A stretch of DNA of 64,000 nucleotides from Pomacea canaliculata. Taxonomy: Eukaryota; Mollusca; Gastropoda; Architaenioglossa; Ampullariidae. The translations under genes were made by a program, and so were the position numbers. Below, piece by piece: positions 14,301-27,124 of the stretch; the stretch's first letter is position 1; each line of letters begins with the position of its first letter. The stretch covers positions 33,490,338 to 33,554,337 of the forward strand of contig NC_037594.1 of the NCBI RefSeq assembly GCF_003073045.1, written 5' to 3'. Under the pieces are notes generated by a model, which did no database searches, was not told the origin of the DNA, and was given only the letters and a program-made list of their open reading frames with translations.

Positions 14301-14534
14301 TTTATGTAATCTTAAGAGTAAATTCTTCGTTGGATAAAGCTGCGATTTTTTTAAAACAATAAACACCAGGATGCACAAGCACACATTAACAAACATTCAT
14401 TCATTAGCGAACAAACAATACTTATGGTCCCAAAACCTCATTATTTTCAGTATTAAACAATTTGACTGACAACAACAACAATAATAATAAACTAAATGCA
14501 GTATAATGTTCAGACTTTTCAACAATATTAAGAG
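11400..14534. other. Intergenic, no gene seen
   Basis: This lies between the divergent promoter of the Reeler/DOMON gene and the 3' end of the first sulfotransferase. Open frames are short, lack splice context and match no family known to me. It holds a long GT microsatellite at 12,244-12,345. Confidence 0.5.
12244..12345. repeat. (GT)n microsatellite, interrupted
   Basis: GTGTGT is interrupted by ACGC and ATAC steps over about 100 bp. Long frames on both strands here are dinucleotide artefacts. Confidence 0.85.
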
Positions 14535-15696
14535 CTAAGTCAGCATTCCTTTGTGTCTTAGCCTCATAAAATGTATAAATGCAATCTCGCTTCTCTTCAA
14601 CAGGAGACACTCTTCAGCAACAAAGTCGAACTCGCTCGACCAGTGAGTAGCATGGAAGTGAAGGGAGTACTTCACATCTTTAGGTCCACTGCAAAAGTGC
14701 CACACGGCGTAGACAATCTTGCGGAACTCTTCCACTTCCTGTTTAAAGTCTTCACCAGCTTCTGCGAGTTTTCGCTTGAACTTCCCGAGGAAATGTTCGT
14801 AAAGGGCGTAGTCTGCAGCTTCGAACTGCTGGTGTTTGCTCCGATGTTCTGCCGTAAAATTGTATTTCACAGTTCTGTCAAAGGAGTTAGTTCTCATGTA
14901 AATGATATCCCTGAAATTCCAGCCAGCCAGTCGCTTGAGAAACACCAACGATTCGTCGAACATCTCGTGGATCATCACCAAGTCGAACCTCTTGTCGATC
15001 TGCTCGATGAAGCGTTTAATTTCGCTGGTGTTGTAAAACTGAGAGGGTTCGAGGCCGAAGTCAAAACTCATCCGATTGTTTGTGAAGGATTCGTTTACGT
15101 TTATATGCTCCCACCTTGAGGGGTTTTCCAGGTAAGTTAGAAAAGGAACTGGGCCAGGTATTGCGACGAGATAGCGTTTGGGAAAAACGTTGGAAAAGTA
15201 GTGAAACGCGGACAACACCTGTGCGAAGGGTTCGCGAACGATGGCTACAAAGAGGGTGTCATTGGGCATATACTCTCGCACGAACGTCTCGTTGTATACG
15301 AGATGACAGCACAGGATGTCATAGTGATCGCTGCGATTGAGAGGCAAAACTTTTTCCCAGTAGTTTTTGTTTTTCTCTGAAAAGTAGTGACCTCTGTTGG
15401 GCAGTAGGACGGTGAGGTTGTAGCGCAGCGCCGACCGGAGGAGGACGTTCTGTACCGTGCTGCTGGCTGCTTTGTGAACCTTCAGGAAGAATAGGTGGTG
15501 CCTGGGTATCCCCCTCCCGTCCGTGTTGTTCTTGATGGTCACATCCCCTCTTGAGACCACATCCTTAGAGTCCATAAGGTCAGACCTTAAGAAGGGAAGC
15601 CTCTTCCACGTGATTTCGGGGGTGTAAATGAAGAGTAAGCATAGAGCTGTGAAGGTAATTATCCAGGTGAAAGGTAGAAGTGGTCGTGCACATACT
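14535..15696 (-). CDS. Galactose-3-O-sulfotransferase-like, copy 1 (5' exon missing)
   Basis: A type II Golgi sulfotransferase that would transfer sulfate from PAPS to the 3-OH of galactose on glycolipids or glycoproteins (Gal3ST/cerebroside sulfotransferase family). The main exon encodes 386 residues in one frame. A hydrophobic signal-anchor (TWIITFTALCLLFIY) comes first. The 5'-phosphosulfate-binding motif FLKVHKAASSTVQNVL and the 3'-phosphate motif VAIVREPFAQVLSAFHYF follow. The conserved TNNRMSFDFG and VMIHEMFDESLVFLKR blocks come next, with the stop at 14535. The frame runs upstream past the Met at 15575 to an acceptor (ATTTTCAG) at 15697, entering with one base of a split codon. The true start is therefore probably in an unseen upstream exon. 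N-glycosylation sequons are frequent, as expected for the Golgi lumen. About 17 kb upstream lies a paralog on the same strand. Confidence 0.85.
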
Positions 15697-15808
15697 CTGA
15701 AAATTTACAGTAATGATATGAGACATAAAATAGCGGCTGCTTACATATGTTCAATTGCATGTATTATACTCGTGCAAATTTTTGGAAAATATTTAAATTG
15801 TTTTCTCC

Positions 15809-15846
15809 CAACACACATGCACACCCACACGCACACGCACACACAT
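15809..15846. repeat. (CA)n microsatellite
   Basis: Interrupted ACACGC/ACACAC repeat just upstream of the sulfotransferase exon, in its presumed intron. Confidence 0.8.
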
Positions 15847-16065
15847 GAGTGTCTGCATATCTATATGTCTGAATGTGTCTGTCTGCTTGTCGGCATATGC
15901 GCCTCTCTCTGTGTCTCGCATGTTTTTTACATGTGTGCCCGCGTGTGTGGTTGAATGGCTAAATGTTCCCGCTATTCTCTGTGTGTGTGTGAGCGTGTGT
16001 GTTGACTGAAAATAACAGATGGATTGCCAGACACACATGGTCGTATTTTAACACTTTCTTCTTTT

Positions 16066-16272
16066 GTTCTAATCGTCCCTAGTGGAGCAGAGGATCGCAA
16101 CTACACCCCGCCATCGGACCCGGTTGTGGGCGTCCCTTCCCAGTTGATGCCAGCTGTCTCCGCCTCTCTGTGGACCGATATCGTCCATGTCCTTGGCCGT
16201 GAGAAGATGGGTCGGCGAGCTGATTTGCCGAGGGCCTTCGCCAACTCCCTTCATAGGCCGCTCATAGTCCAT
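16066..16272 (-). mobile_element. LINE ORF2 3'-end fragment (RTE-like)
   Basis: The minus frame ends with SWHQLGRDAHNRVRWRGVV followed by AILCSTRDD. This is the characteristic C-terminal tail of RTE-type LINE polyproteins. The plus-strand LINE at 29.1-29.4 kb ends in the same pattern (TTWAQL, then YRVRLRAVVAVLGSSEE). Only the tail is left. The opposing plus-strand frame at 16,024-16,422, with an apparent membrane segment, is its shadow. Confidence 0.6.
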
Positions 16273-16430
16273 GCTCTCGTTGTGCTTTGTGTTGTATTTG
16301 TGGTTTCTGTAGCAGTGGTTGTTTACTGGGTGGAGTTGCTAGCCACACGCCCAACCCTCCTCCTTCATCCGGACTTGGGACTGGCAGGTTACTCGGGGAG
16401 TTTCCAGGCGGAGTTATCTTAACACTTTAA

Positions 16431-16515
16431 AGGCCGAAGTCGAAATGGGCGTGTTTTCAAATGGTTTCGCCCGTGCGAGGGAAGGTAGGAGTACACGGGG
16501 TCAGTACCGGCGGTC
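16431..16515 (+). repeat. Left terminal inverted repeat
   Basis: About 85 bp, imperfect. It matches the complement of 21,425-21,519 in an outer 10 bp and an inner block of about 30 bp. The right arm has an extra 12-bp unit (GTAGGAGTACAG before GTAGGAGTACAC). Confidence 0.8.
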
Positions 16516-16779
16516 AGTCTTCCCTAATTGCTACCCTGGCCCCGAGGCAAAGTTGAGATCGCAAGCGATAAACCGTCTTTCTCAGCTGAGTACTTGGTGT
16601 TGGCGGTGAGAAAGCTGAAGTGAAACGGGTTGCAACTGAACATACTGTCAGGGTTAGGGTTGTCCTACCAGAAAAAGTGAGGCGAAACGGCTTCTATCTG
16701 AACATACTGTCTTTCCTTACATCTTTCTTTACTCATAAGAGGGGATAATAATATTTAATACTTTCAGTTCATTCCTCCT

Positions 16780-17000
16780 GATGACTGACCTAAAGTACAC
16801 CTCGGTTTGAGTGCAATGTTCGAACTTTTACAAATGGCCAACAATTCACGACTGCAACATAGTGCCCCACGATCTTTTCTCTTCTTATCTAACCCGACCA
16901 TTGTGGAGGTCATCGGTGCTTGCGTCTTCCTGAGTCCACAAAACCGAGAACTGGACTTGGATAAGACTTGTATAATCAAAATGGTTAGGACCAGTTTAGC
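16780..17000 (-). pseudogene. Decayed duplicate of the P2X7-like last exon
   Basis: The DNA parallels 17,150-17,360. Matching stretches include ATGACTGACCTAAAG/ATGACCGACATACGG, TTTGAGTGCAATGTTCGAAC/TTTGGGTACAGTGTTCTAAC and CAACATAGTGCCCC/TGGCACAGCACCC. It is a tandem, degraded copy of the 3' coding end of the neighbouring gene, with no equivalent open frame. Confidence 0.65.
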
Positions 17001-17139
17001 ACCCCTGGTTTTGTTTGTGTGTTCTCCCTTGTGAGAGAGAGGACAGGAAAGGAGACAAAGGCAAACAACCCAAATAACACAAACAAAAAGGCAATGGAAT
17101 TTTTAAACTTAGTTTTTATTCCTCTCGTTTAGTTTTTTT

Positions 17140-17886
17140 TTATTCCCATTGATGACCGACATACGGCACTCCATCTGGGTTTGGGTACAGTGTTCTAACT
17201 TTTTGAACGACGCAAGTGGGCATCACTTCACGCCTGTGGCACAGCACCCATTCACCTTCTGCCAAAGCGGTTTTTCTAACTAGGTATCTCTTGTCCTTCC
17301 AGAGTCCAACAAAGTCTAGCATTTTCCAATACCTTGTGTAGATCCTATTCCGAATACCTCGATTTTGAGGACAAGCCGCCTGTCCCTTCCCGATGAACTC
17401 TACGTCGCGAGCTCCTGATGTTATGCAAGGTGCTTGGAAGCAGTGTGGACATTCAGCCAGAGAGCTTAGATGTATATCTAAGCTCTCTGATTCAGGTGCC
17501 GCACCTGGTCCGGGGGGCAAAGTTTCTCCACCCTCAATGGCCAGTACATCGCCATCCCGCGTATCCTTATTCACTGGGTATCTTCCTCCTACAGAAAAGT
17601 GTACAAAATCATGTGTATAATTGTAAAATCCATGAAATTTCATTTGTGCGCGCACTCACCGCACGCTTTATCTCTCATGCAAAGATGTATATCTGTCCAT
17701 TATCTATAAAGTAGAATATATATATATAAAATACAGTGGAATACAGATTTGGAATGACTCACGTTTTCTCGAAGTTTGGTGTGGGAGTCGTTCAGCATTA
17801 TAGGACCAGCCATTTCTTTCAAACAGCTGACGAATTGCCCTCTCCTTTTCTTCATCTAAATCCCGCAGTATCACAGAGAAACTCAT
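17140..17886 (-). CDS. P2X7 C-terminal (ballast)-like protein carried by transposon
   Basis: Two exons, 17763-17886 and 17140-17588. Donor GTGAGT, acceptor CTTTTCTGTAG; the split codon makes Arg and both exons are open. The product has about 190 residues. The N-terminus (MSFSVILRDLDEEKERAI) is followed by a Pro/Gly-rich linker. A domain resembling the P2X7-receptor cytoplasmic ballast region follows: CPHCFQAPCIT, then NRIYTRYWKMLDFVG, then EVMPTCVVQKVRTLYP and GVPYVGHQW near the end. In human P2X7 the corresponding elements are CIT, CAYRCYATWRFG, ILPSCCRWRIRKEFP and GQYSGF. There is no channel part or membrane segment. That domain binds guanine nucleotide and zinc in P2X7; some of its cysteines are missing here. 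It is transcribed divergently from the transposase inside the same terminal repeats. Its role in the element is unknown. Confidence 0.65.
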
Positions 17887-17920
17887 TGTGAATGAAATGA
17901 AAAAAAGTGTACTCAAACTA

Positions 17921-18303
17921 GCACGACGCAGACAGAATGGGAGCCTGGAAGTCAGATAGTCACGTGGCCGTTCACGTCATGACGGTGACGTAAGGCGGGG
18001 GTGAGATGTAGCCACGAGGTGTTATCGTCGTAACAGACAAGTCTTAGAGCGAAACATACATACTTTGATTACGTTAGAGAAAGGAAAATGTTACGCAACA
18101 TACGGCACTGCATCTGGGTTTGGGCACGATGCAGACAGAATGTGAGTCTGGAAGAGTCAGATAGTCACGTGGCCGTTCACGTCATGACGGTGACGTAAGG
18201 CGGGGTGAGATGTAGCCACGAGGTGTTATCGTCGTAACAGACAAGTCTTAGAGCGAAACTTACGTACTTTGATTACGTAAGAGAAAGGACAATGTTACGC
18301 AAC
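17921..18303. repeat. Tandem 180-bp repeat in the transposon's divergent promoter
   Basis: 17,921-18,099 and 18,124-18,303 are near-identical (TAGTCACGTGGCCGTTCACG and AGCCACGAGGTGTTATCGTC shared). The 24 bp between them copies the end of the P2X7-like coding exon (TACGGCACT, then CATCTGGGTTTGGG). Each unit has CACGTG and TGACGTAAG, which could bind bHLH or CREB/ATF factors. It lies between the two divergent genes. Confidence 0.85.
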
Positions 18304-18809
18304 GTGAACTAGAAATGAGTAACTAAGACAAGTAGGCAATTGAATTACGAAACACGCAGAGGCTGATGGGACCTACGTCATACACTAACTGTAGTGTGTG
18401 ATTGGTTGTAATGGTAGGACACGTGGTATGTCTGACCAATCGAATGCATGAATGCCACGTGCCAGATGTTTCGATTTTGAGTTTGAAGGCAAACTCGAGG
18501 CTTTTTGCGATCAACTCTTGGGGAGGAACATCGAAGTGAATTCGAAGCTCAAAACTTTGCTTCCTCGTGGTCAAAGCCCACTCAGACGAACTTGAGCGTA
18601 AAAGAAGACTGACTTCTCCTTGTGAACTACGAACAACTCCTGGCAACTTAGTGGGGAAAAGTTGCTCTGGTCACAAGAGTCGACGCTGATTTCTACGTGA
18701 AGAAACTTCCGGCCCACTGGTAAAAATAACTTAGTTCAAAGACTATTTTAACATATTTTACAGAATCTTGGATTACTTTGGATTTACCAAACAGTGTGAC
18801 CGGTCTACA

Positions 18810-20504
18810 ATGGAGAAAAACCCAACGCCACTGAAGAAACGTTGCAAGAAAACTTTGACGGACGGCACTGTTAAAACCTACGAATATAAATCCATAACAA
18901 AAGATATACGCTAGTGTTTCAAAGATGAAGAAGCAAGAAATATATTTAATGATAAGTTTGAACTTGGACGAAAAAAATCGGGCAGTAAATCCCCGTCTGC
19001 TTTTGTGTCTTTTCTACTGGATCATTTCTTGAACGGTGAAAGTCCTCAGTTTCCCTGCAGTCAAGATAGTGGAATCAATAATGTACCCATGCAAGAAAAA
19101 ACATCTTCAGCAATTCCATGTTTGTTTGTTGGTGAGCACGACAAGGTGAAGGATATTATTGATCAAGTTCATGCACATTGAGTATCGTGCACGTCTTCGC
19201 TCGAAGTGAATAATTCAACAATGGATGGGCATGTGCTGACCATCACTTTGGGCTGTGCCAACAGACATACTGTCATCTGGAGCTCGTCGTCCCCACTAGG
19301 TGACAGTTATTTTGCTAACGAAAGAATGTACCTTGCGTACATTACGTCGGGGATCATCCCCATTCAATATCAAAAATTTTCTAATTTTGCCAATTTGGGA
19401 TATGTGAACGATACATTTTTGAGAAAACGGCTGCCACGGTTTTCTGCAGTCGTTGACTTCTTGAAGCGCCAGTCCGTCGCAGCTGCACTTGCAGCAGAAC
19501 AGTCTCCTGTGGCCGACGGGATCAGTGTGATGACAGATGCACGGCATGCTTGTCGGAAAAATTCGTATCACACTGATCATGTTACTTTAGGACTGTCGAC
19601 TCACAAGGTTGTAAACCTCCAGCATATCACCAAAGAGGACGACGTGTGCACCCAGCGGCACGAGGCAGTGGGATGTGAGAGGATGTATGCAAGTATGAAT
19701 GAGTCAGGTGTTAGAATTCAAGAACACGTTCACGATCGTAACGTGACAATAAATAAGTTAGTAAAAAATAAAGGTGTTAGAAACATCAACGAGAGGTGGC
19801 ACGTCGCTAAGAGTATCAAAGCTGGGATGAAAAAACTGGCGCAAGGTAGTAAAGTCAACATCGGCAAGACGTGGCATCCTCAGCTCAGCGACAAGACAGC
19901 AGCGGTCAGAGATCATGTGTACTGGTGTATAGATCATTGCGATGGCGACCCTGTGAGACTTAGGCACTTGTTGGATGGATGTATTACACATTTCCAAAAC
20001 ATCCACGACAAGTGTAACCAAGCCTCACCTTGCAGGCAATCGCTCTATATACCATCTCTAATAGTGCTGACTGATCCTGCTGCTGTCAAGCTGCTGAGCG
20101 ACTTTCTACACGGCCATGTTTTGTATAAACATCCTGAGGACTACGTGATGTCTAGGGACACATTTTATGTTGAAAGTTTTAATAATATATGTCTGATGTA
20201 TCTGCCTAAGCGTGTTCATATAAAAAGCCCGATGCACTATGACATGCGCATGGGTCTCGCTGTTTTAGACTGGAATGAACATGTTGATAGAGACTCTACT
20301 TCAAATTACAACAAAGCAAGTGTACAGCACAATCGGAGACAGCTTGGACAACGCACTTTAAAAAAGAAAACTTATAATTTAGTAGAGGATATCTGGAGAT
20401 GTGTCGTTGAACAATACAAATTTGATTCCGAACATGAGGAAAATATGTTAATTGAAACAGACAGTAGTTCGGATGAAGATTTGGAAATTAATAATATAAT
20501 TTAA
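18810..20504 (+). pseudogene. DDE transposase of Kolobok-like element, two in-frame stops
   Basis: One frame runs from ATG 18,810 (MEKNPTPLKKRC) to the stop at 20,504, interrupted by TAG at 18,912 and TGA at 19,179; the 432-codon portion from 19,206 is uninterrupted. Counted from Met 19,206, the likely catalytic triad is D111 (MTDARH), D177 (VHDRNV) and E323 (YVESFNN). Supporting blocks are the zinc-binding-like GCANRHTVIWSS, NERWHVAKSIKAGMKK and the C-terminal LAVLDWNEHVDRD. This is the metazoan transposase type with DGRxxS...SKxG-like first-Asp context and VESFH-like last Glu. The two stops may be true decay or hidden introns: no good splice sites surround them. The acidic C-terminus ends EDLEINNII. 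Confidence 0.75.
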
Positions 20505-21424
20505 ATAACAAATTTCAACCATCATTCATTAATGAGATAATAATTTACCATCAATGTTTGTATTTTCAAAACTGAATTGTTGTTACCACGGTACAGCTCC
20601 ACACCGATAAAAGTATTGTCTATATAGACATATTCATTCCAGTCTAAAACGGCAAGGCCCACTCGCATGTTATAACGGATTTTTATCTTGTGCACTTTAC
20701 ATGTTTGTTATTCTGTGATATCAATTGTAGAATCATCAGCAGTAGTGTTAAATTTGGTGTTTCAATTGTTAATCTGGTGATTTTGTTTGTTATGTATCAA
20801 TCTGTATGACAGTGCCTCCAGCCACTAATTTTGTTTGCATACCTGTACTTCACCTGCCAATAAGAAATGTTGAATTCCTTGTCATGTTACGTAAATCATG
20901 AGATGAAGGGAGGAGTGTTTGCAACTGTGCAAATTAATTAAATGAATTTCAGTTGCAAACTACATTTTGTTGTTATTGTTGCTCTTTTCCCACTCTCTTA
21001 CTCGTTGGGTTTTCCAAAGGAAACAAACCATGCACACCAGAGCCAAACTAACAGCGGTGTATACACGTAAGTGCAGAGTGTGGTAAGAAAATGGTGTAGT
21101 AGAAAGGACGTGGAACTCATGAGATGGACACGACTGTCATTTTCCAGATGGAGAGTGTAAGAAACAATGTGTACATAGCAACCGGAAAATAAAATAATAA
21201 TACTACAGTGTGAACACTAGTGTATATGCACGTCGCACTCAAAACTTGGCAAGCCGACTATTGATATCCCGCCTCTGACAGTAGGGTCAGATAGAAGTCG
21301 TTTCGCCTCAGCGCTCAGACCCTACGGCAAGTACAATGGTCGGGTGTTATGGCCAAGCTACTCGGCGGTGCCTGTGATGTCCACCCGCCTTTTGTCCGGG
21401 TTGTAATTGAAGACGACTGGCCGC

Positions 21425-21519
21425 TGGCAGTCCGCACCGCGTGTACTCCTACCTGTACTCCTACCTTCCCTCGCACGGGCGATACCACTCAATTCCTTCA
21501 GATAGGAAAACTTCGGCCT
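21425..21519 (-). repeat. Right terminal inverted repeat
   Basis: Reverse complement of the left end. It includes TACCTTCCCTCGCACGGGCG and the terminal ACTTCGGCCT, followed by TTAA. Confidence 0.8.
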
Positions 21520-21523
21520 TTAA

Positions 21524-22944
21524 ATGATATATATTTCGCTAGTTATCGGGTGGTGGCGGAGGGAACAAGCTGACAAGATCATTTTGTGCTAAGTAAGCGT
21601 ATTACATTGCTGAAATATGGAAATAATAATGAACAGTGACAACTTGTTGGCAAGTATATACAAATTTATTTTCTTTTTACTATTGTTACATAACGTTGTC
21701 TTTGGATCTTTTTGTTTCAGACAAGAGTAGTATCTCCGTAATTCATCCATAGACGCCTCTATTATTGAAACTCAAATTATGAGAAGCAATGTTAGTTTGG
21801 GAGTTAAATATTTTATGGAGTGCAATTTGTTTCCCATGGCCGCGAAGTGTCAGGGCAAGATACATTCGCTCACATTTTGAGTAAACACTCCTTCAGATAC
21901 ACAAACTCCATCATTAGCAGAAACAGTTACAGAAGCACAATATTACATTACCTGACTTTTCTGCTGAGCTTGGTGGAAGTTAAGTCACGAGGCATGGTTC
22001 TACAGCACTCGATTCTAAAAATGAGAGTATTTATAAGTATATGGTGAAACTGTCATTAGTAAAATACATATTACAATAGTTTATGATGTTTTTAGTGTAC
22101 TATGTATGGTAGTTAAAATATGATATATTCAACCAGATGACATTCTAGAGGATTAAATGAAAAACATGACAATTTAATTATAAAATATTAAAACTATATT
22201 ACATTGTAAATTGCTCCATTGTAAGAAAGTACAGCTATATTAGGACTTTTTACAAGTTATGTTGCGAGTTTTTTTTTTTTTTAATTATACGATACATATC
22301 CGTTTTTTTTCCAGATTACCGATTACTGATGTAACACGTTTTTTCTATTTTGTTATTGTTGTGTTTATTGGACATCTTAATTAAAAGACATGCAGAAATG
22401 AGCAACATTCTAAACGTTGTTTAATACGAATATAACATTTGTTGATATCAAACACATTTAAGACACACACTCTTAAAAACTATTGACTGTTAATCATTTT
22501 TAATGACGATATATATATAAATCTTAAGTCGGAAAGCTGGGACATTGGTGTATATGTAAAAAAATATATTTACATTCGGAATAGATCCATATGCACAAAC
22601 TCGGAAGTGATTATAAGGTATAATATATAGACATGTGCGCGAGATGTTTGCACACACACACACAATCATCTATGAACCCACGCGCTTTGCAACGGAGACA
22701 GAGAGAGAAATTGTTGCTAGACATCAAAAAGGCTTAAAAAAGGCAACACACAATGACTGGTACAAGGAGACCTCCAGGACAAAAACTTGCATCCAAGAAA
22801 ATATATAATCAAAGTTTTTAACAGGCAGACTCAAGCACTACGCACACAAACACAGATACACATAACTATTCTAGTTTTCAAAGCGCATGTCAACCACGGT
22901 TCAGTATGAAACTGTAACAAAGTCTGCTTCTTGTTACCTGAGGT
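21524..22944. other. AT-rich intergenic DNA
   Basis: Very AT-rich with short TA and T runs (22,270-22,310; 22,508-22,520) and a short CA run near 22,650. No gene is recognised. It may include the 3' UTR of the minus-strand exon at 22,945. Confidence 0.5.
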
Positions 22945-23021
22945 CTAGGCGCGGTCCTTCTTGTTGTAATAGGAGCCGTTAACAATCACGCAGTAAGCCT
23001 TGTTCTCTTTGAACGTTTCAA
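22945..23021 (-). CDS. Orphan terminal exon, unknown minus-strand gene
   Basis: On the minus strand an acceptor (CCAAAATATTCAG) is followed by an open 77-bp exon encoding ETFKENKAYCVIVNGSYYNK, then KDRA and TAG. The Cys/Tyr-rich ending and well-formed acceptor look like the last exon of a spliced gene. Upstream exons to the right were not identified and I do not recognise the family. Confidence 0.3.
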
Positions 23022-25419
<2,398 letters not shown>

Positions 25420-25752
25420 GAGTGTGAACAAACAAGAACGCCATTGCAAAACTGACTGAATTTCCTTCGGTGAAGTCAAGAATAAGTATGAGGCCCTTTT
25501 AGGACTGACAGAAGAATCAGTGGAAGAACACTGGTCAACACTCAAGAACATTTGGAAGACAACCTGTACAGATGTTCTAGGGAAGAGGGAAAGAAAGCGC
25601 AAGGAATGGATGACCCCAGAGACCTGGGCGAATATTGAATCAAGAAAGGGACTAAAACAGAAGCTCAACCAGTGTCGAGATCAACAAGAGAAGCAAAGCT
25701 GAATATTGGGAAGACAACCGCTAAGTGAAGAGATCTGTCAGAGAGGACAAGA
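25420..25752 (+). mobile_element. RTE-type LINE, 5' fragment
   Basis: The frame NKYEALLGLTEESVEEHWS, then KNIWKTTCTDVLGKRERKRK and EWMTPETWANIE matches the region just after the endonuclease in RTE/BovB-like LINE polyproteins. It stops being LINE at 25,752, where an LTR element begins, and resumes at 28,976. The LINE frame across the gap (VREDK, then SFTHELTEEAGTAAIQGN) is continuous in meaning, so the LTR element inserted into it. Confidence 0.75.
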
Positions 25753-25936
25753 TGTCACGGATCAGTCCGTGCCTCCATGTTTTAAGTTAGTTTAATCCCT
25801 TCGCTGTTTGTAAATTACAATGGTAAATAACATGCATTGATGAGTGAGAGTGTCAGCGAGGAAAGGGAGATCACTCTAGCGACATGTAGAGGGAAGCAGA
25901 CGGCATTGGCGGACATGAGAGTGGAAGGATGTTGTG

Positions 25937-26154
25937 TAAGGTGACCAGACGTCCCGCTTTAGGCGGGACAGTCCCGCTTTTGACCTCATGTCCCGCCTGA
26001 ATATCGGGCGTGACGCCCAATGTCCCGCTTTCTGGCAAGTCCATCAAATGTCCCGATTGTCTTTAAAAATCACTTTTTTCGGCGTTTTTTGACGGTGACG
26101 ACACCATCATCGGCACGTGTCCCGCTTTCGCCCCCGAAACGTCTGGTCACCTTA
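25937..26154. mobile_element. hAT MITE, 218 bp, with 8-bp target duplication
   Basis: Terminal inverted repeats TAAGGTGACCAGACGT and ACGTCTGGTCACCTTA are perfect. ATGTTGTG is duplicated at 25,929-25,936 and 26,155-26,162. The interior carries several copies of TGTCCCGC(TTT). The intact ends and target duplication imply a relatively late insertion into the LTR. Confidence 0.9.
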
Positions 26155-26513
26155 ATGTTGTGTGAATGTTAATGTGAGAGTAGATGCTAGAGGTGATTCC
26201 TTGCCTAAACAAGGTTTCTTTTTTCATCCGTGTGCGGGCGACTGTGATCGAGGAATCGTCTAGATCTAATCTTGTCGCCTTCGGCGAAGCGCCCAGCAGT
26301 GTGTAGATGTGTGTACCGTGTGTACCGTGTGTACCGTGTGTACCGTGGGCTTCTTGTCTCCAACAAAATGTAAACGAGAGAATAAAATTGGAACCGTGTG
26401 TGGGCGAACAGAACTGTGAGTAAAGTACTAAATGACTGCTGGTGCGATTATTAACTACATGATACGAATTGAGAGTAAGAGTGGAGGTTAGGATTAAGTA
26501 TTAAGATTAAAGG

Positions 26514-27124
26514 GATTCTAAAGGCAAAATAAAATTGCTTAGAATCGCGTAAAGAGTAGGATCCACTTGAATCTCGTTTATTTTCGAGTCTGTTCGTATG
26601 GGAAAAGTTGAAGGTTTTGTAGCATGTTGTGTTTAAGAAGAGAAATTACATAGGACTCTTTAGTTTACTTTGACGTTCTCCCTCAAGTGACCTTATGACG
26701 TATGACCAAGACTGCTTGCCAAATGAAACACACTGTTTTCTATAAGTTTTAAAACTGTGCTTTGAAAAGTTCACCCTAAAACCTAAATAAACTCACGTGA
26801 CACCACCGATGACGACGTCAAATCTTCGCAATGACGACAGACACTTCCTGTACGTCTCTGACTGACGTCACAATGACCTCACACACTTCTTGTACGTCTC
26901 TGACTGACGTCGCAACCAGACTCGTCTGCTTGACCATCTCTGGAAAGTATCGTGGTTACTCGGCGGAAGGACACAAGGGTCGATTTCTCTATATTTTTTT
27001 CGATTTTTATAAACATCGGCAACTGAAATAGTGAAAATAAGTGGTAATTAAGTGAGAAATGAATCCTTTATTTCTCCTGTAGTGCTCTCGTGCTCTGTCA
27101 TTGTAACTAAAGACCGTCGCCACA
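26514..27124. mobile_element. Unidentified insertion in the left LTR
   Basis: This is present in the left LTR and missing from the matching point of the right LTR. It begins near AAAGGGATTCTAAAGGC and ends near the GGTCCTGGATTG boundary. It contains two copies of a 49-bp unit with TGACGTCA-like sites at 26,829-26,920. No transposase is visible and the ends are not clear. Confidence 0.45.

Larger units (their letters stand above)
16427..21523. mobile_element. Kolobok-like DNA transposon, 5.1 kb, TTAA target duplication
   Basis: TTAA at 16427-16430 and 21520-21523 flank a segment that starts AGGCCGAAGT and ends ACTTCGGCCT. The inverted ends share a second block (TCGCCCGTGCGAGGGAAGG, then TAGGAGTACA) some 40-50 bp inside. 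A subterminal inverted pair lies further in (GAGGCGAAACGGCTTCTATC near 16,679; its complement near 21,290). The element carries a DDE transposase frame on plus (18,810-20,504) and a spliced P2X7-ballast-like gene on minus (17,140-17,886), divergent from a 180-bp tandem repeat. TTAA duplication plus this transposase type fits the Kolobok superfamily from general knowledge; the superfamily name is an inference. It lies between the two sulfotransferase genes. Confidence 0.8.

Noticed and set aside
16024-16422. Plus-strand 132-residue frame with an apparent membrane segment
   Set aside because: The opposite strand reads as the C-terminal tail of an RTE-type LINE, which explains the open frame better.
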